Below, piece by piece: positions 34,216 to 43,108 of a stretch of DNA of 64,000 nt (position 1 is the stretch's first letter; each line of letters begins with the position of its first letter). The translations under genes and the position numbers were made by a program. The notes under the pieces were generated by a model that saw only the letters and a program-made list of their open reading frames with translations, was not told where the DNA came from and searched no databases. The DNA comes from Verrucomicrobiia bacterium (GTDB lineage: Bacteria; Verrucomicrobiota; Verrucomicrobiia; Verrucomicrobiales; DEV007), in the NCBI GenBank assembly GCA_030427505.1, contig JAUICH010000003.1:124001-188000 (forward strand). Reading direction: 5' to 3'.

Positions 34216-35670
34216 TCAGGCGTCGAGCGACCAGCCGTCGCGGTAGGCGGGCTGGATCAGAGCGTCCGCTTCGGGGGCGTTGGTCACTTTCATGTTCGCG
34301 CCGTCCCATTCCAGCTTCTTGCCGAGGCGGGTGGCCAAGACGCCCAACAGCACCATTTCGGTGTAGGGGCCGGAGTGGTGGAAGTTGGACAGCGCACCCA
34401 GCGGGTCGCCGGCCTTGATGGCGTCGTAGAACTCGTTGTGCGGGTTGCCGCCGCGAGCCCGCGGGATGGTCGGCTCGGGGAAGTCGAAGCCGTCCAAGTG
34501 CGAACTGGGCTTGACGAACCAGTTGTCTTTGCTGCGGTTGAAGAAGAGCTTGCCGCGCGTGCCGATCATGCAGGTGCCGAAGCCCTTGGACTCGTCCGGC
34601 TGTTGGCCTTCCATGATGTCGTCCGGCGGCAGGTTGCGGATGTATGGCTTGCTGCCCGGCTTCTTGGAACTTTCCAGCGCCCAGGTTTCGGGATTGAACA
34701 CCGCGTCTTTGTAACCGTCGTACCAGACGTATTTGACCGGAGGCATTTCGCCGCGTTTCGGGAATTCGTAGGTGATGGTTTCCCAAGTCGGCGGAGAGAT
34801 GTCGCTCTTGCTGGCCATGCCGTCTCCCCACACGGACTCCACGCTGGTGGGCGAGCCCAGGTCCAGAGACCAGTAGCTCATGTCCATGATGTGGCAGGCC
34901 ATGTCGCCCAGGGCGCCCGTGCCGAAGTCCCAGTAACCGCGCCAGTTGAACGGCAGAATCTTCGTGCTGAAATCCGTGAACGGCGCGGGTCCGATCCAGA
35001 GGTCCCAATCGATGTGGTTCGGCACTTCTTCTTTCTCCGGCCATTTCGGGATGCCCTGCGGCCAGATGGGGCGGTTCGTCCAGACGTGAACTTCCTTCAC
35101 GTCGCCAATGATGCCGGCTTTCACCAGTTCCACCATGCGGCGCATGGAGTCCAGCGCGTGGGCCTGGTTCCCCATCTGGGTGACCACGCCAGTTTCCTTG
35201 GCCACCTTGGCCATCAGGCGCGCTTCGCGAATGTCGTGCGCCATGGGCTTCTGCGTGTAACAGGCGATGCCCTTTTTCATGGCGGCGATGGACGCGATGG
35301 CGTGCACGTGGTCCGGCGTGGAGACCGTGACGGCGTCGATCTTGTCGCCTTCTTTTTCCAGCATCTCGCGCCAGTCCATGTAAAAGCTGGCGTTCGGATG
35401 CTCGCGGCGGGAACCGATGAGATTCTTCATCCGGCCCTCCACGTTCGGGTACTTCGCCACGTCCACGACGTCGCAAAGCGAAATGACTTCGAATCCAGCT
35501 TCGACGGAGCCCTTGATATCGCTGGCCCCTTTGCCCCCAGTACCGATTGCCGCCAGAGTGATCCGGTCATTCGCGCCAAACACCCGGCTGGGCACCACTT
35601 GGAAGGCAAAGGCCGAAGCGGAAGCCGCGGCGGCGCCTTTGACAAAATTACGTCGTGTTAGTTTATCCAT
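34216..35670 (-). CDS. Tat-exported Gfo/Idh/MocA-family oxidoreductase
   Basis: 484 residues from ATG 35670. The start KLTRRNFVKGAAAASASAFA is a twin-arginine signal. The Rossmann fold begins ITLAAIGTGGKGASDI, followed by IDAVTVSTPDHVHAIASIAA, the family's catalytic-region CYTQKPMAHDIREA (Lys-Pro) and VVTQMGNQAHA. The C-terminal domain has FGTGALGDMACHIMDMSYW. NAD(P)-dependent sugar oxidoreductases of this exported type are very common in Verrucomicrobiota and Planctomycetota. Export through Tat with a bound cofactor fits the two tatA-like genes at 42527 and 42779. Substrate unknown. Confidence 0.92.
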   Translation of the reverse strand: MDKLTRRNFVKGAAAASASAFAFQVVPSRVFGANDRITLAAIGTGGKGASDIKGSVEAGFEVISLCDVVDVAKYPNVEGRMKNLIGSRREHPNASFYMDWREMLEKEGDKIDAVTVSTPDHVHAIASIAAMKKGIACYTQKPMAHDIREARLMAKVAKETGVVTQMGNQAHALDSMRRMVELVKAGIIGDVKEVHVWTNRPIWPQGIPKWPEKEEVPNHIDWDLWIGPAPFTDFSTKILPFNWRGYWDFGTGALGDMACHIMDMSYWSLDLGSPTSVESVWGDGMASKSDISPPTWETITYEFPKRGEMPPVKYVWYDGYKDAVFNPETWALESSKKPGSKPYIRNLPPDDIMEGQQPDESKGFGTCMIGTRGKLFFNRSKDNWFVKPSSHLDGFDFPEPTIPRARGGNPHNEFYDAIKAGDPLGALSNFHHSGPYTEMVLLGVLATRLGKKLEWDGANMKVTNAPEADALIQPAYRDGWSLDA

Positions 35671-35803
35671 GTAGAATCTGGGAGGTTTAGAGTTTTTGAT
35701 AGAAAGTACGAGTAAAGGACATGGCCAGGGTCGAATCAATGGCGTTTTCACGTATTCGCGCCATGACCTCCTTTGTCATTGCACGGAATTCTCCGCTTTG
35801 TCT

Positions 35804-37090
35804 ATGGTTTGCCCCGTGAAACCGCTCTTCCGTCCTCTCCCGCTATTGCTGTCCCCTCTTTTCGCTGTGTTTTCCCTGAACGCCCAGGCGGCGGAAAACT
35901 GGCCGGAATTCCGTGGCCCCGACCGGATGGGGCACTCCGGCGCCGCGAACGTACCGGTGGAGTGGGGCCCCACTCAAAACATCGCTTGGAAAACCGCCCT
36001 GCCGGGTGTCGGCTGGTCGTCCCCCATTCTGGTGGACGGAAAGCTCTATGTCACCACCGCCGTGGCGGAAAAGGCTGACGATCCTGACAGCGGCCATTCG
36101 CTCCGCGCCCTCTGTGTCGATGCGGCCAGCGGAGACATCCTGTGGGACGTGGAGGTCTTTCATCAGACTTCCAAGGACGCAACCAAGGTTCACAAGAAAA
36201 ACAGTCACGCCAGCCCCACGCCGCTCTATGAAGACGGCAAGGTTTACGTCCATTTCGGACACGACGGCACCGCTTGCCTGGACGCAAAGGACGGAAAGAT
36301 CCTCTGGACCCAAGACCGGCTGCGCTACACCCCCGTGCATGGCAATGGCGGCAGTCCCGCCCTCGCCGGAGACAAGCTGATCTTCTCCTGTGACGGCGCC
36401 GAGAAGCCCTTCGTCGTCGCGCTGGACAAGAAGACCGGAAAAGTAGCCTGGAAAACGGACCGGGACGTGGAAGTGGCGCGCACCTTTTCCTTTTCCACGC
36501 CCCTGGCTATCGAAGTGAATGGAAAGACTCAGGTGATCGCCCCGGGCTCGGGCGCCGTGATCGCTTACGATCCTGACAACGGCAAAGAGATCTGGCGCTG
36601 CGGCTATGGTGAAGGCTATTCGGTGGTCCCCCGCCCCGTCTATGCTGAAGGACTGATCTACGTTTGCACCGGTTTCAACCAAGCCAAGCTCATGGCCATC
36701 CGCCCCGACGGCAAAGGAGACGTGACGGACAGTCACGTGGCCTGGGTGCATGACAAGGCGGTGCCGAAAGAGTCCTCCGTCATCGTGGTGGATGGTCTCG
36801 TTTACTTTAACGACGACAAAGGCGTGGCCTCTTGCCTGGACGCTAAGACCGGAGAAGTCATGTGGCAGGAACGCATCGCCGCGGGAAGCTATTCCGCCTC
36901 CCCTATTTACGCGGACGGCCGCATTTACTTTCAGAATGGCGAGGGTGTCGCCACCGTGATCGAGCCAGGTAAAGAGTTGAAAAAGATTGCCGAAAACGAC
37001 ATCGGCGAATTCGGCCTCTCCTCCTACGCGGTGACGGATGGCGCCATCTTCATCCGCACGGAATCCGCCCTCTTCCGCATCGGTTCCTGA
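35804..37090 (+). CDS. Exported PQQ-type beta-propeller protein
   Basis: 428 residues from ATG 35804. The signal peptide (PLFRPLPLLLSPLFAVFSLN, AQAAEN) leads into a PQQ-like propeller with WPEFRGPDRMGHS at its start and repeated blades: VDAASGDILWDVEVF, LDAKDGKILW, LDKKTGKVAWK, YDPDNGKEIWRC and LDAKTGEVMWQ. The x-x-x-G-x-x-x-W pattern is shared with BamB and quinoprotein dehydrogenases, but no quinone-binding residues can be proven, so a structural role is as likely. Common in this phylum next to oxidoreductase genes; here it is divergent from one (133 bases between starts). Confidence 0.88.
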   Translation: MVCPVKPLFRPLPLLLSPLFAVFSLNAQAAENWPEFRGPDRMGHSGAANVPVEWGPTQNIAWKTALPGVGWSSPILVDGKLYVTTAVAEKADDPDSGHSLRALCVDAASGDILWDVEVFHQTSKDATKVHKKNSHASPTPLYEDGKVYVHFGHDGTACLDAKDGKILWTQDRLRYTPVHGNGGSPALAGDKLIFSCDGAEKPFVVALDKKTGKVAWKTDRDVEVARTFSFSTPLAIEVNGKTQVIAPGSGAVIAYDPDNGKEIWRCGYGEGYSVVPRPVYAEGLIYVCTGFNQAKLMAIRPDGKGDVTDSHVAWVHDKAVPKESSVIVVDGLVYFNDDKGVASCLDAKTGEVMWQERIAAGSYSASPIYADGRIYFQNGEGVATVIEPGKELKKIAENDIGEFGLSSYAVTDGAIFIRTESALFRIGS

Positions 37091-37189
37091 TCCGGGAATG
37101 ACAGCAATTTTTAGATCCCCTAATACCGGGTGAATAGATCCGTCATACTTAAGCTTGATTAATTATTGGGATTACGGTATTTATTACAG

Positions 37190-38236
37190 ATGCCGTTCAT
37201 TTTGCCCAACAATACGACGCGGCAGGTTGCTCAGGTGCTGTCTCTAGGACTGTCCGTGGCCTCTTGCCTTATGCCCTCTCTTCTGACTGCCGACATCCTC
37301 TATGGAGGTGCCCGCACCGGCAGCAATGGCAACGCCATTTGGGAGATCAATACGAACACAATGACCGCCACCCCCTTGGTCACCGGGTTGGCTGCGGCGC
37401 CCAACTCCTTGGCTACGCACCACACCCAGGACCTGCTCTACTTCGGCAGCAATACGGGTCTGGACGTGTATTACCTGGATCTTTCGGACAATACCGTCAC
37501 CCATCTCTACGACATCGCGACGTCAAATCCCGGCCTGGTGACCGGGCTGACCAGCCCTTCCCTCAGCGAAGGCGGCGCTTTCTACAACGGGAACTACTAC
37601 ACCATGATCAGCCGCAGCCAGGACGGCGGCGCGGGCGCTGGAAACAGCATTCTCCGGTTCAACCTGAGCGCCGACGGCAAGTCGGTCACCAGCGTGGACA
37701 ACCTGACGATCGGTCCGCTGTTCGACCCGAGCCCCAGTCCCGGAGGCACGGCGGATGACATTGGCGACCTGGGTGACTTTGTCATTTTCAAAGACACCGG
37801 CCAGGTCTTTGGAAGCTCAAAGGATGCCGAAGACAGCAGCATGGGAACCGGCGCGGTACGACAGATCGGTGGCTACTGGAGTTTCAACCTTTCGGACACC
37901 GAGAATACCTTCAACGTGGTGTCGGACACCAGCGAGCTGGGAAGCAGTCAGCCCATTTATCAACTCGCCATCGGAGCCGATGGCAGCACGCTCTATGGCC
38001 TGAACCTGGCAACCCCTACCCGTCTGGACACCATCGATCCTGACACGGCGGCGGTGACCGCCGGCAGCGACATTACCGGCTTCGACGGCACGCAGTTCAC
38101 GGATCTTTCCGATGCCGTGCCGGTTTCCGCGCCCGAGCCCGGTACCCTGAGCTTCCTGGCTATCGGAGGACTGCTCTGGTTCCGGAAGCGGCTGCGGGGG
38201 GCGGCGAGCTGGATGCTCCGCCGATGTACGGCCTGA
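37190..38236 (+). CDS. PEP-CTERM-sorted exported protein
   Basis: 348 residues from ATG 37190. An N-terminal signal (QVLSLGLSVASCLMPSLLTA) and a C-terminal PEP-CTERM signal (APEPGTLSFLAIGGLLWF, then basic RKRLR) frame a Gly-, Asp- and Thr-rich body. The body resembles a beta-propeller, with repeated segments such as LYFGSNTGLDVYYLDLS and IGADGSTLYGLNL. The PEP-CTERM signal is recognised by an exosortase, which cuts and releases or anchors the protein; no exosortase gene is in this window. Probable extracellular matrix or adhesin; partner unknown. Confidence 0.83.
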   Translation: MPFILPNNTTRQVAQVLSLGLSVASCLMPSLLTADILYGGARTGSNGNAIWEINTNTMTATPLVTGLAAAPNSLATHHTQDLLYFGSNTGLDVYYLDLSDNTVTHLYDIATSNPGLVTGLTSPSLSEGGAFYNGNYYTMISRSQDGGAGAGNSILRFNLSADGKSVTSVDNLTIGPLFDPSPSPGGTADDIGDLGDFVIFKDTGQVFGSSKDAEDSSMGTGAVRQIGGYWSFNLSDTENTFNVVSDTSELGSSQPIYQLAIGADGSTLYGLNLATPTRLDTIDPDTAAVTAGSDITGFDGTQFTDLSDAVPVSAPEPGTLSFLAIGGLLWFRKRLRGAASWMLRRCTA

Positions 38237-38277
38237 GCACTTGAAGCGGCGCCCTTCCCGCCAAGCCCGGCCTCCTC

Positions 38278-38601
38278 TTAGAAGGTCATCTCAATATCCA
38301 ATGGCGACCAGTAGCCGGGCTTGTCCGGCGGGTCCTTCCGCAACTCGGTTCGCATCTGCGCGTCAAACCGCCGCTCCGCTTCCTTTTTGGCGACGGCCCG
38401 GCTGTCATACCAACCCGTTTCCATCAGTTGCACGGTCAGCCGCTCGATCTCCGCGTCGCGTTGTTCGGCGGTAAACCGGTAGCTGTTCCCGCGAAAGTCC
38501 CAGTCGTTCAGTTCGTCATCCACCACGGAACACTGCGTCAGGGGCAGAAGGAGCGGGATGGCGAGAACCGGAAAAAGAATGCGGCGTGCTGAGAAATTCA
38601 T
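38278..38601 (-). CDS. Small lipoprotein of unknown function
   Basis: 107 residues from ATG 38601. The signal RRILFPVLAIPLLLPLTQC ends in a good lipobox (LTQC). The mature part is charged and helical, with YRFTAEQRDAEIERLTVQL, AKKEAERRFDAQMRTELRK and a Pro-rich end. There is no recognised domain. Its leader begins within 34 bases of repeat element 4. A longer frame to 38694 would run through that element and is rejected. Confidence 0.65.
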   Translation of the reverse strand: MNFSARRILFPVLAIPLLLPLTQCSVVDDELNDWDFRGNSYRFTAEQRDAEIERLTVQLMETGWYDSRAVAKKEAERRFDAQMRTELRKDPPDKPGYWSPLDIEMTF

Positions 38602-38634
38602 GAGCCGCAATGCTTTCAAAGTTTGTTGCGTGCC

Positions 38635-38852
38635 CAAGTGTGGTGTTTGCGAAATAGGTGGACGAAATTCGCGAGGAATCTTTTTCAAATTCAAGGAGCG
38701 AGGAGGGAGTTGAGCAAGCTCAACGACTGATCGAGCAACGCGGAAGATGGAAAAGAAGACCGCGATAATAAAAATATCCGAGCGAAGCGAGCCAATTTCC
38801 GGCTCTAGAACTCAATTGATTTCGTCTAGATATTTCGCAAACACCACACTAG
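38635..38852. repeat. CTAG-type palindromic element 4 (diverged relative)
   Basis: 218 bases. The left end CAAG-TGTGGTGTTTGCGAAATA and the right end, the inverse of CTAG-TGTGGTGTTTGCGAAATA, give an 18-base perfect inverted repeat next to CAAG/CTAG; a weaker match continues inward (GACGAAAT). The length, the C(T/A)AG ends and internal order (GCGAGG, T-run, a central GTTGAGC/GCTCAAC hairpin, then GGAAG and ACCGCG) resemble copies 1-3, but the sequence is far from theirs. It could be a second family member or an unrelated element. It lies 8 bases past the lipA stop and 34 bases before the lipoprotein start. Confidence 0.72.
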
Positions 38853-38859
38853 CCGCCGG

Positions 38860-39765
38860 CTACTCCAGGTCCAACTCCGGCTTGAAGTCGGCGGCGTGGT
38901 AAGAACTGCGCACCAAAGGCCCCGAGGCCACATGGCGGAAACCCTTCTCCAATGCGATCTCCTTCAGCCGGTCGAACGTTTCCGGCAGGATGTATTCCAC
39001 CACCGGCAGATGCCGTTCCGAAGGACGGAGGTATTGCCCCAGGGTCAGCACCGTCACATCATGTTCGCGCAAGTCGTCCATGGATTGCAGGATCTCCGGC
39101 TCTGACTCGCCCAGGCCTAGCATCATGCCGCTTTTCGTGGCCACTTTGCCGCCCGCTTCCGCCGCCATTTCCTTGGCCCGCTTCAACACTTCCAGAGAGC
39201 GCAAATACTGCGCCCGGCTGCGCACCAGGGGGGTGAGGCGTTCCACTGTCTCGATGTTGTGATTGAAGATGTGCGGCCTGGCATCCATCACCACCTTCAA
39301 CGCATCATTCTTTCCGTTGAAATCCGGTACCAGGATTTCGATGACCATTTCCGGTTTCGCTTCGCGCACGGCTTCAATGGTGCGGGCAAAGTGCTCCGCG
39401 CCGCCGTCCGGAATGTCGTCCCGCGCCACGGCCGTGATGACGATGTGGTTGAGACACATCCGTTTCACCGCCTCGGCCACCCGTTGCGGCTCATCTACTT
39501 CCAAGGGAAAAGGCTTGGCCGTGGAGACCGCGCAGAACCCACAGGCCCGCGTGCAGCGCTCCCCGGCAATCATGAAGGTAGCCGTCCCCTGTCCCCAGCA
39601 TTCCCAGCGGTTTGGACACTGCGCCTCTTCACACACCGTGTGGAGACGGAGGTCGGAAATCAGTGCCTTCGTGGACCAGAACACCGGGTTGTTCGGCAGC
39701 CGCACTCGAATCCACGGCGGCTTTTTCTCCTTGTGCAGGTCGGGATCGATCTTGGGAGGACGCAT
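38860..39765 (-). CDS. lipA: Lipoyl synthase
   Basis: 301 residues from ATG 39765. It inserts two sulfurs into octanoyl-lipoyl domains. The radical-SAM CxxxCxxC is RCTRACGFCAVS. The auxiliary cluster CxxxxCxxxxxC is VCEEAQCPNRWECWG. The family segments ATFMIAGERC, HIVITAVARDDIPDGGA, NHNIETVERLTPLVRS, KSGMMLGLGE and TLGQYLRPSERHLPV are all present. The longer frame to 39798 is not needed. The helicase gene hrpB lies 97 bases upstream. No lipB is in the window. Confidence 0.96.
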   Translation of the reverse strand: MRPPKIDPDLHKEKKPPWIRVRLPNNPVFWSTKALISDLRLHTVCEEAQCPNRWECWGQGTATFMIAGERCTRACGFCAVSTAKPFPLEVDEPQRVAEAVKRMCLNHIVITAVARDDIPDGGAEHFARTIEAVREAKPEMVIEILVPDFNGKNDALKVVMDARPHIFNHNIETVERLTPLVRSRAQYLRSLEVLKRAKEMAAEAGGKVATKSGMMLGLGESEPEILQSMDDLREHDVTVLTLGQYLRPSERHLPVVEYILPETFDRLKEIALEKGFRHVASGPLVRSSYHAADFKPELDLE

Positions 39766-39862
39766 CTTGAGGCAATTTACGGCAAGAACCGCGCCCAAAG
39801 GCCCGGTAAACGCAGAATAGGGTCAGCTTTCCCGCTTCGCAACGGGGAATGGCGGAAGTCCC

Positions 39863-42430
39863 TCACACCGCCTCCGGCCAGTCGTGCTTGGGATAACGGC
39901 CCCGGAGCTGCGCGCGCACGGCGGCATAGCTGTTTTTCCAGAATCCCGCGAGATCCGCGGTGACTTGGGCGGGGCGATGATTGGGGGCCAGGATTTCGAT
40001 GACCAGGGGAATTTTGCCCTCCGCGATGGTGGGCGTTTCTTTCACGCCGAAGAGATTCTGAATAAGGACGGAAATCTTCGGCTTCTCCCCGCTGGAACTG
40101 TAGGTGATCTTGGCTTGGCGGCCGTTGGACAGAGTAACGCGTTCGGGCACGTAGGCGTCCATCAGCCCTTTCTGGTGGGGCGAGAGCCAGTCTTTTAGCA
40201 CGGGCCAGACTTGGCGGTCTTTGATCTCCTTGTAGCTTTTCGCGCCCAGGCAAATTTCCTCCAGCACGGTCTGGCGTTCTTCGTCGCCGAAGCGGGGCAG
40301 ATCGTATTCCGGCATGGCTTCGGCCAGCGTGTTGAGACGGGCGATCCACTGTTCCACCGCGTGATCCCAATGCTTCATCGCCAGCCGGCCTTCGCGAACT
40401 TCCGTGGCCAGAATACGGGCGGCCGCGTCTTCTGGTGGCGCGGCTCCAGCCCGGTCTTCAATGACGAGATCCCGGAACATGCGCCGGACGCGAGCTTCCA
40501 CGCGGCGGGACACGGGGTCCCATTTCGCTCCGGCGGATTCGCTGAACTCCCGGGGAAAACTTTCCCGCAGCCAGCCTTCGTCAATCTGGGTGGCCAAGCC
40601 AAGCCGCACGGTCACGTCCCTGCCCTCCACCTCCGTCATTTCACAGGCGATGAAAAGCTGACTCTTCGCGGCCACGCTGTTCTTGTCCAGCAGCCCCCGG
40701 CGGTGATCGACCACGGCACAGGCCAGGGTCGCGTCGCTGAGACGCCGGGCCACCCGGTCGGGGAACCCGAGCAACAGGATGCGCCCCACTTCTTCGCCGT
40801 CCGGCTCGCGGTCTTGTGGTTTGCCGCCGGTGAGATCGCCCACAATCCTCAGGAACTGGCGCACGGTCCGGTCAATTTCCCTGGCCACCCCCACACGCAG
40901 GCCGAGGGGCTCGCACTGGCGATGGTCAAAGTTCCGTTCCTTAGCCGCTTCCCAGGCGCGGTAAAGGGGCTGGAAATCCGAAACATCTCCAGGATGAGCG
41001 TAGTCCCCCAGGGTCAGATTTGGGCCGCCCCTCCCGCGGTTCGTGGGAAAGAGGGGCCGCGTCTGCGTGGCGGCAATGGCCACGGCGAAAAATTCCGCGC
41101 AGCCTTTCTCCGCGGCTTCCAGCAAAATACGCCCGTAGCGGGGATTCACCGGCAGCTTGCTCAGTTGCTCGCCCTTCCGGGTCAGAACCTCCGTTTCCGG
41201 GTCCAAGGCATCCAGCTCGATCAACCAGGCGATGGCCTGCTCCAGGGCCTTACTTTCCGGAGCTTCAAACCAGCGAAAGCCTCGCACGTCTTCGATGCCG
41301 GTCGCTTTCAGCGTCAGCACCGCTTCGCTGAGGTCCATGCGATGGATCTCCGGCGGAGTGGCCGCCGGCCGCCGGGCATGATCTTCCTCGCTCCACAGCC
41401 GCAGGCAGGTTCCCGGTCCGGTCCGGCCCGCCCGGCCCGCCCGCTGATCGGCGGAAGCGCGAGATATTTTCTGGATGGTCAGGGTGTCGATTCCCCTCCG
41501 CACGTCGAAATCCGACATTCGGGCCAGACCCGCGTCCACGACGAGCCGGACGCCATCGATGGTCAGGGAGGTCTCCGCCACGTTGGTCGATACCACTATC
41601 TTTGGCGTATCACTGGGCTCCACCGCTTCGTCCTGCGCGGTTGGTGGCAGTTCCCCAAAGAGGGGCAACACCTTGAACGCCCGGGTCCAGGAGGCGCTTT
41701 CCAGGGCACGGATCGTGTTCCGAATTTCATACGAACCCGGCATAAAAATCAGCGTATGTCCGCTGATATCGTGCGACTTAAAGTGCTCTTGAATGAGTCG
41801 TGGAATGTGATCCCACAGCTGGCTGCCGTGCCGTTCCCGGGGCGGGCAGTATTCGATCTCCACTGGAAAGGTCCGGCCTTCGGACTTCAGATGCACGCAC
41901 TCGTCACCCAGGTAGGCCTTCAAGCCCTCCGTCTGAAGGGTGGCCGACATGACCAGCAACTTCAGGTCCGGCCGTTCCGCTTCCTGGAGATCGAGGCAAC
42001 GCGCCAGCGTGACGTCACCAAAGAAATGGCGCTCGTGAAACTCGTCAAAAATGACCGCCCCCACCTTCGGCAGCGTGGGCGCTGTCAGAAACTGCCGGAG
42101 CAGCACTCCTTCCGTGACGTAGCGGATGCGGGTCTTCGGACCGGCGGCGGACTCGAAGCGGACCTGGTAGCCGACCTCGTCTCCCAGCCGCGCGTTTCGC
42201 TCCTGAGCCACCCGGCGAGCCAGCATGCGGGCGGCGAGACGGCGCGGCTGCAGCACCACGATTTCCTTGCCGTCTTCGACCAAACCATCATCCAGCAAAA
42301 ACTGCGGGATCTGAGTGGACTTTCCCGATCCCGTGGGCGCCTCCACGACAATCCGGGTGGTCGAAGAAGCAAGGGCCTTGCGAAGAGGTTCCCGGATTTC
42401 GTTGATCGGGAGAGAAATGCCAAAATCCAT
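39863..42430 (-). CDS. hrpB: ATP-dependent helicase HrpB
   Basis: 855 residues from ATG 42430 (GTG 42433 also possible). A DEAH/RHA-type helicase: motif I EAPTGSGKSTQIP, motif Ia LQPRRLAARMLARRV, motif II IFDEFHERHFFGD (the DEFHER form typical of HrpB), motif III VMSATLQT, motif V VVSTNVAETSLTIDGV and motif VI SADQRAGRAGRTGPG. The HrpB-specific C-terminal region follows, ending RYPKHDWPE. RNA or nucleic-acid remodelling is the presumed role. A long frame on the opposite strand (40211-42493) is a codon-bias artefact. Confidence 0.95.
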   Translation of the reverse strand: MDFGISLPINEIREPLRKALASSTTRIVVEAPTGSGKSTQIPQFLLDDGLVEDGKEIVVLQPRRLAARMLARRVAQERNARLGDEVGYQVRFESAAGPKTRIRYVTEGVLLRQFLTAPTLPKVGAVIFDEFHERHFFGDVTLARCLDLQEAERPDLKLLVMSATLQTEGLKAYLGDECVHLKSEGRTFPVEIEYCPPRERHGSQLWDHIPRLIQEHFKSHDISGHTLIFMPGSYEIRNTIRALESASWTRAFKVLPLFGELPPTAQDEAVEPSDTPKIVVSTNVAETSLTIDGVRLVVDAGLARMSDFDVRRGIDTLTIQKISRASADQRAGRAGRTGPGTCLRLWSEEDHARRPAATPPEIHRMDLSEAVLTLKATGIEDVRGFRWFEAPESKALEQAIAWLIELDALDPETEVLTRKGEQLSKLPVNPRYGRILLEAAEKGCAEFFAVAIAATQTRPLFPTNRGRGGPNLTLGDYAHPGDVSDFQPLYRAWEAAKERNFDHRQCEPLGLRVGVAREIDRTVRQFLRIVGDLTGGKPQDREPDGEEVGRILLLGFPDRVARRLSDATLACAVVDHRRGLLDKNSVAAKSQLFIACEMTEVEGRDVTVRLGLATQIDEGWLRESFPREFSESAGAKWDPVSRRVEARVRRMFRDLVIEDRAGAAPPEDAAARILATEVREGRLAMKHWDHAVEQWIARLNTLAEAMPEYDLPRFGDEERQTVLEEICLGAKSYKEIKDRQVWPVLKDWLSPHQKGLMDAYVPERVTLSNGRQAKITYSSSGEKPKISVLIQNLFGVKETPTIAEGKIPLVIEILAPNHRPAQVTADLAGFWKNSYAAVRAQLRGRYPKHDWPEAV

Positions 42431-42526
42431 CACGTAAAGGCGTTACCTTTCGCGTCCGAAGTTTCCTTTGCAATGAAGATTCCGTCCCCGTAGGCTTTCC
42501 TCACACAACCCCTAACTGCAATTGTC

Positions 42527-42736
42527 ATGATTCCTCACCTAGCCATGGTTGTCCCCGGAATCCCGGAGATGGCGATTATCCTGGTAGCCGTCCTGCTCTT
42601 GTTCGGTGGAAAGTTGATTCCGGTTTTGGCTCGCAGTCTGGGTCGCGCTCTGGGCGAGTTCAAACATGCCCGCCACACCTACGAAGCTGAAGTCACCCAG
42701 GAACCCTCCGATCCCTCGACGCCTAGCAACGCTTGA
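42527..42736 (+). CDS. tatA: TatA/TatE-like translocase subunit 1
   Basis: 69 residues. TatA family plan: GIPEMAIILVAVLLLFGGK as the single membrane helix, then the amphipathic LIPVLARSLGRALGEFKHA and a short acidic tail. TatA subunits form the pore of the twin-arginine export system with TatC, which is not in this window. The second tatA-like gene starts 42 bases later. Confidence 0.9.
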   Translation: MIPHLAMVVPGIPEMAIILVAVLLLFGGKLIPVLARSLGRALGEFKHARHTYEAEVTQEPSDPSTPSNA

Positions 42737-42778
42737 ATTTTCCTCCGTACGGCCCGATAATTTAATCAACCCAATACA

Positions 42779-43084
42779 ATGAACGAGATTCTGTCATTCG
42801 CCTTCCCCACCCTAGCCTTCGGATTGCCCGGCGGTCCTGAGTGGGTGATTATCTTCATCGCCATTCTACTCCTTTTTGGCGCCAAGAAGCTTCCCGAACT
42901 CGCCCGCAGCATCGGACGCAGCATGGGTGAATTCAAGCAGGCCAAGAAAGAGTTCGAAGACGAAATCATGCATGGCGAGGACGAGGGCAAGAAAGAGTGG
43001 GAAAAGAAACCCGCCACCAAGCCCGCCGCCCCGGCCAGCAAGTCTGAAGAATCGAAGAGCGAGGAAGAGGAAACCGTGGCCTGA
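42779..43084 (+). CDS. tatA: TatA-like translocase subunit 2
   Basis: 101 residues. Same plan as its neighbour: GGPEWVIIFIAILLLFGAKK helix, KLPELARSIGRSMGEFKQA amphipathic helix, and a longer charged tail of Lys, Glu and Pro. The conserved FGxKxxPxLARSxGRxxGEFK core shows that the two genes are close paralogues, likely from duplication. One may be a TatB-like form. A substrate candidate is the Tat-exported oxidoreductase at 34216. Confidence 0.93.
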   Translation: MNEILSFAFPTLAFGLPGGPEWVIIFIAILLLFGAKKLPELARSIGRSMGEFKQAKKEFEDEIMHGEDEGKKEWEKKPATKPAAPASKSEESKSEEEETVA

Positions 43085-43108
43085 GGCCTCAGCAGCCTAT
43101 GCTTTCCC

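Noticed and set aside
38635-38852. Element 4 as a simple rho-independent terminator for lipA
   Set aside because: The inverted ends are about 180 bases apart and there is no stem-plus-T-run; the length and ends match a mobile-type element better.
40211-42493. A 760-codon open frame on the plus strand opposite hrpB
   Set aside because: It is antisense to a gene with all helicase motifs, and its translation shows no domain. Long mirror frames are expected in GC-rich codon use.
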